From positions 1-31,284 of the forward strand of contig CAYRNC010000013.1 of assembly GCA_964425645.1 (NCBI GenBank): 31,284 nucleotides of DNA, read 5' to 3'. The notes below the pieces were generated by a model. The model saw only the letters and a list, made by a program, of their open reading frames with translations. It was not told where the DNA came from and made no database searches. Shown here piece after piece: positions 30,602 to 31,284 of this stretch (its first letter is position 1; the number at the start of each line of letters is the position of its first letter). This DNA comes from CAYRNC01 sp964425645. Its GTDB lineage: Bacteria > Bacillota > Clostridia > Peptostreptococcales > Anaerovoracaceae. Both the position numbers and the translations under genes were made by a program.

Positions 30602-31009
30602 GTTGGCTTGTTTATTTAATAGGTATTCCATGGCACAGGCCCCCTTATAAACCACTTTAAAGCCCCTGTTCTTTGCATATTCTACAAGCCCATCATTATA
30701 TGTTCCCGGCTGAAACCAGATATAAGGAATTATTCGAGGATCCGTTTTCTGAAGATATTCTAAAATAATTTCCGAAGAGACCACAAAAATCGCACATTCG
30801 GGGGGTTTTGGCAAAGCTTCAAGGCTTCTATAGTATTTAATACCGTCATTTATTCCCTCATATATGGGATTAACCGCATAGGTTTCATATCCGTGTGACA
30901 AAAAAGTTTTATGGATGCGATTTGATATTTTATTCGAGTCAGGAGTAACACCTACTACGGCCCACACTCTTTTTCCCATCATTTCATCCATCATTTTTTC
31001 ATTTTCCAA
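30596..31009 (-). CDS. CoA-binding domain protein (YccU-like)
   Basis: This protein of about 137 residues is a single CoA_binding Rossmann domain: VWAVVGVTPDSNKISNRIHKTFLSHGY, AVNPIYEGINDGIKYYRSLE, PPECAIFVV, YIWFQPGTYNDGLVEYAKNRGFKVV. The family is related to the succinyl-CoA synthetase alpha N terminus; the cellular role is unknown. An open frame extends upstream with a hydrophobic segment, but AGGGAGG lies 8 nt before TTG 31009, which I take as the start. ATG 30994, 15 nt further in, is an alternative. It stands alone on the reverse strand between the tungsten operon and the tRNA. Confidence 0.82.
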   Translation of the reverse strand: MENEKMMDEMMGKRVWAVVGVTPDSNKISNRIHKTFLSHGYETYAVNPIYEGINDGIKYYRSLEALPKPPECAIFVVSSEIILEYLQKTDPRIIPYIWFQPGTYNDGLVEYAKNRGFKVVYKGACAMEYLLNKQANL

Positions 31010-31042
31010 CAGTATAGCCTCCCTTAATTTCTGAACTGCTTT

Positions 31043-31070
31043 AATATATTCCCTAATTTCCTTTATGCAA
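31043..31070 (-). promoter_or_regulatory. Possible promoter of the CoA-binding protein gene
   Basis: On the reverse strand TTGCAT (31065-31070) and TATATT (31043-31048) are 16 nt apart, 33 nt before the TTG start. The fit is moderate, and it supports the short form of the protein. Confidence 0.35.
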
Positions 31071-31171
31071 AACATAAACTTAGAAATGATGCACCATAGC
31101 AGAAACTGAAAAGTGATACATAATCCTAACAGGAAAATAATAAAGGAACAGAGGAACAAAGCAAATCAATA

Positions 31172-31200
31172 TTGAAATGCTTCGCTTCATATGCTAAAAT
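31172..31200 (+). promoter_or_regulatory. tRNA promoter
   Basis: TTGAAA (31172-31177) and TAAAAT (31195-31200) are 17 nt apart and end 14 nt before the tRNA. Confidence 0.65.
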
Positions 31201-31214
31201 ATCAACGTACTGAT

Positions 31215-31284
31215 GCTCCCGTAGCTCAGGGGATAGAGCGTCGGTTTCCTAAACCGTGCGTCGGATGTTCGAATCATCTCGGGA
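31215..31284 (+). tRNA. tRNA-Arg (CCU), truncated by the window end
   Basis: The acceptor strand GCTCCCG, the D arm GCTC/GAGC, an anticodon loop TTCCTAA with anticodon CCU, and a T arm with GTTCGAAT are present. The 3' acceptor strand is cut after CGGGA. The anticodon reads AGG, arginine. The pair at the base of the anticodon stem is T-T, slightly irregular. Confidence 0.9.

Noticed and set aside
1..31284. CRISPR array, insertion sequences or prophage genes.
   Set aside because: No regularly spaced repeats, transposase, integrase or phage structural motifs are visible in any part of the window.

Overview
The window looks like a chromosomal segment from a low-to-mid-GC, strictly anaerobic Bacillota, class Clostridia. 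The reasons are Bacillus/Clostridium-type ribosome binding sites and sigma-A promoters, S-layer homology (SLH) domains, ECF vitamin transport, a tungsten aldehyde:ferredoxin oxidoreductase and several TTG starts. A 10-N run inside alr shows it is a draft assembly. I cannot name the genus. I see no transposase, phage gene or CRISPR array.

Layout. (1) 43-2388: an ABC importer of the SsuA/NMT1 type (lipoprotein, permease, ATPase), with an ArsR-family regulator converging on it. (2) 2860-5256: a group III PLP amino-acid decarboxylase converging with a fused methionine sulfoxide reductase MsrA-MsrB. (3) 5439-9219: a tight run aroB-aroA-HD hydrolase-mntP-DtxR family regulator, converging with an EamA exporter that appears to be leaderless. 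(4) 10165-19399: an operon behind a strong promoter, a cobalamin riboswitch and an intrinsic terminator. It encodes three exported proteins built from the two halves of animal intrinsic factor/transcobalamin (alpha/alpha toroid and DUF4430-type beta domain), one of them anchored by SLH repeats, followed by EcfT, a fused EcfA-EcfA ATPase and an S component. I read this as a surface capture and ECF uptake route for cobalamin or a related corrinoid. (5) 19356-20516: alanine racemase, reverse strand, interrupted by the sequencing gap. (6) 20704-30601: a tungsten-enzyme cluster with polyferredoxin, AOR, a MoaD-like protein, a one-lobed TupA paralogue, tupABC, a MoeA cut short by a 22-nt insertion, a MoeA-PBP fusion and a MoeB/ThiF-like adenylyltransferase. 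(7) 30596-31284: a CoA-binding protein (reverse) and the start of a tRNA-Arg(CCU).

How it works together. Vitamin B12 should switch off region 4 through the riboswitch. In region 6, two separate leaders, one before the ferredoxin-AOR genes and one before tupA, fold into the same three-helix architecture with covarying stems and are each followed by a terminator hairpin. They are probably one riboswitch class sensing the molybdenum/tungsten cofactor, so enzyme and tungstate uptake would answer to the same signal. TupABC would import tungstate, the MoeA proteins would insert it into molybdopterin, MoaD and MoeB would serve the dithiolene sulfur step, and AOR would use the cofactor. The early pterin genes (moaA, moaC, moaE) are not in the window.

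The items most worth a second look are the transcobalamin-like surface system, the paired leaders, the single-lobe TupA paralogue and the frameshifted moeA.
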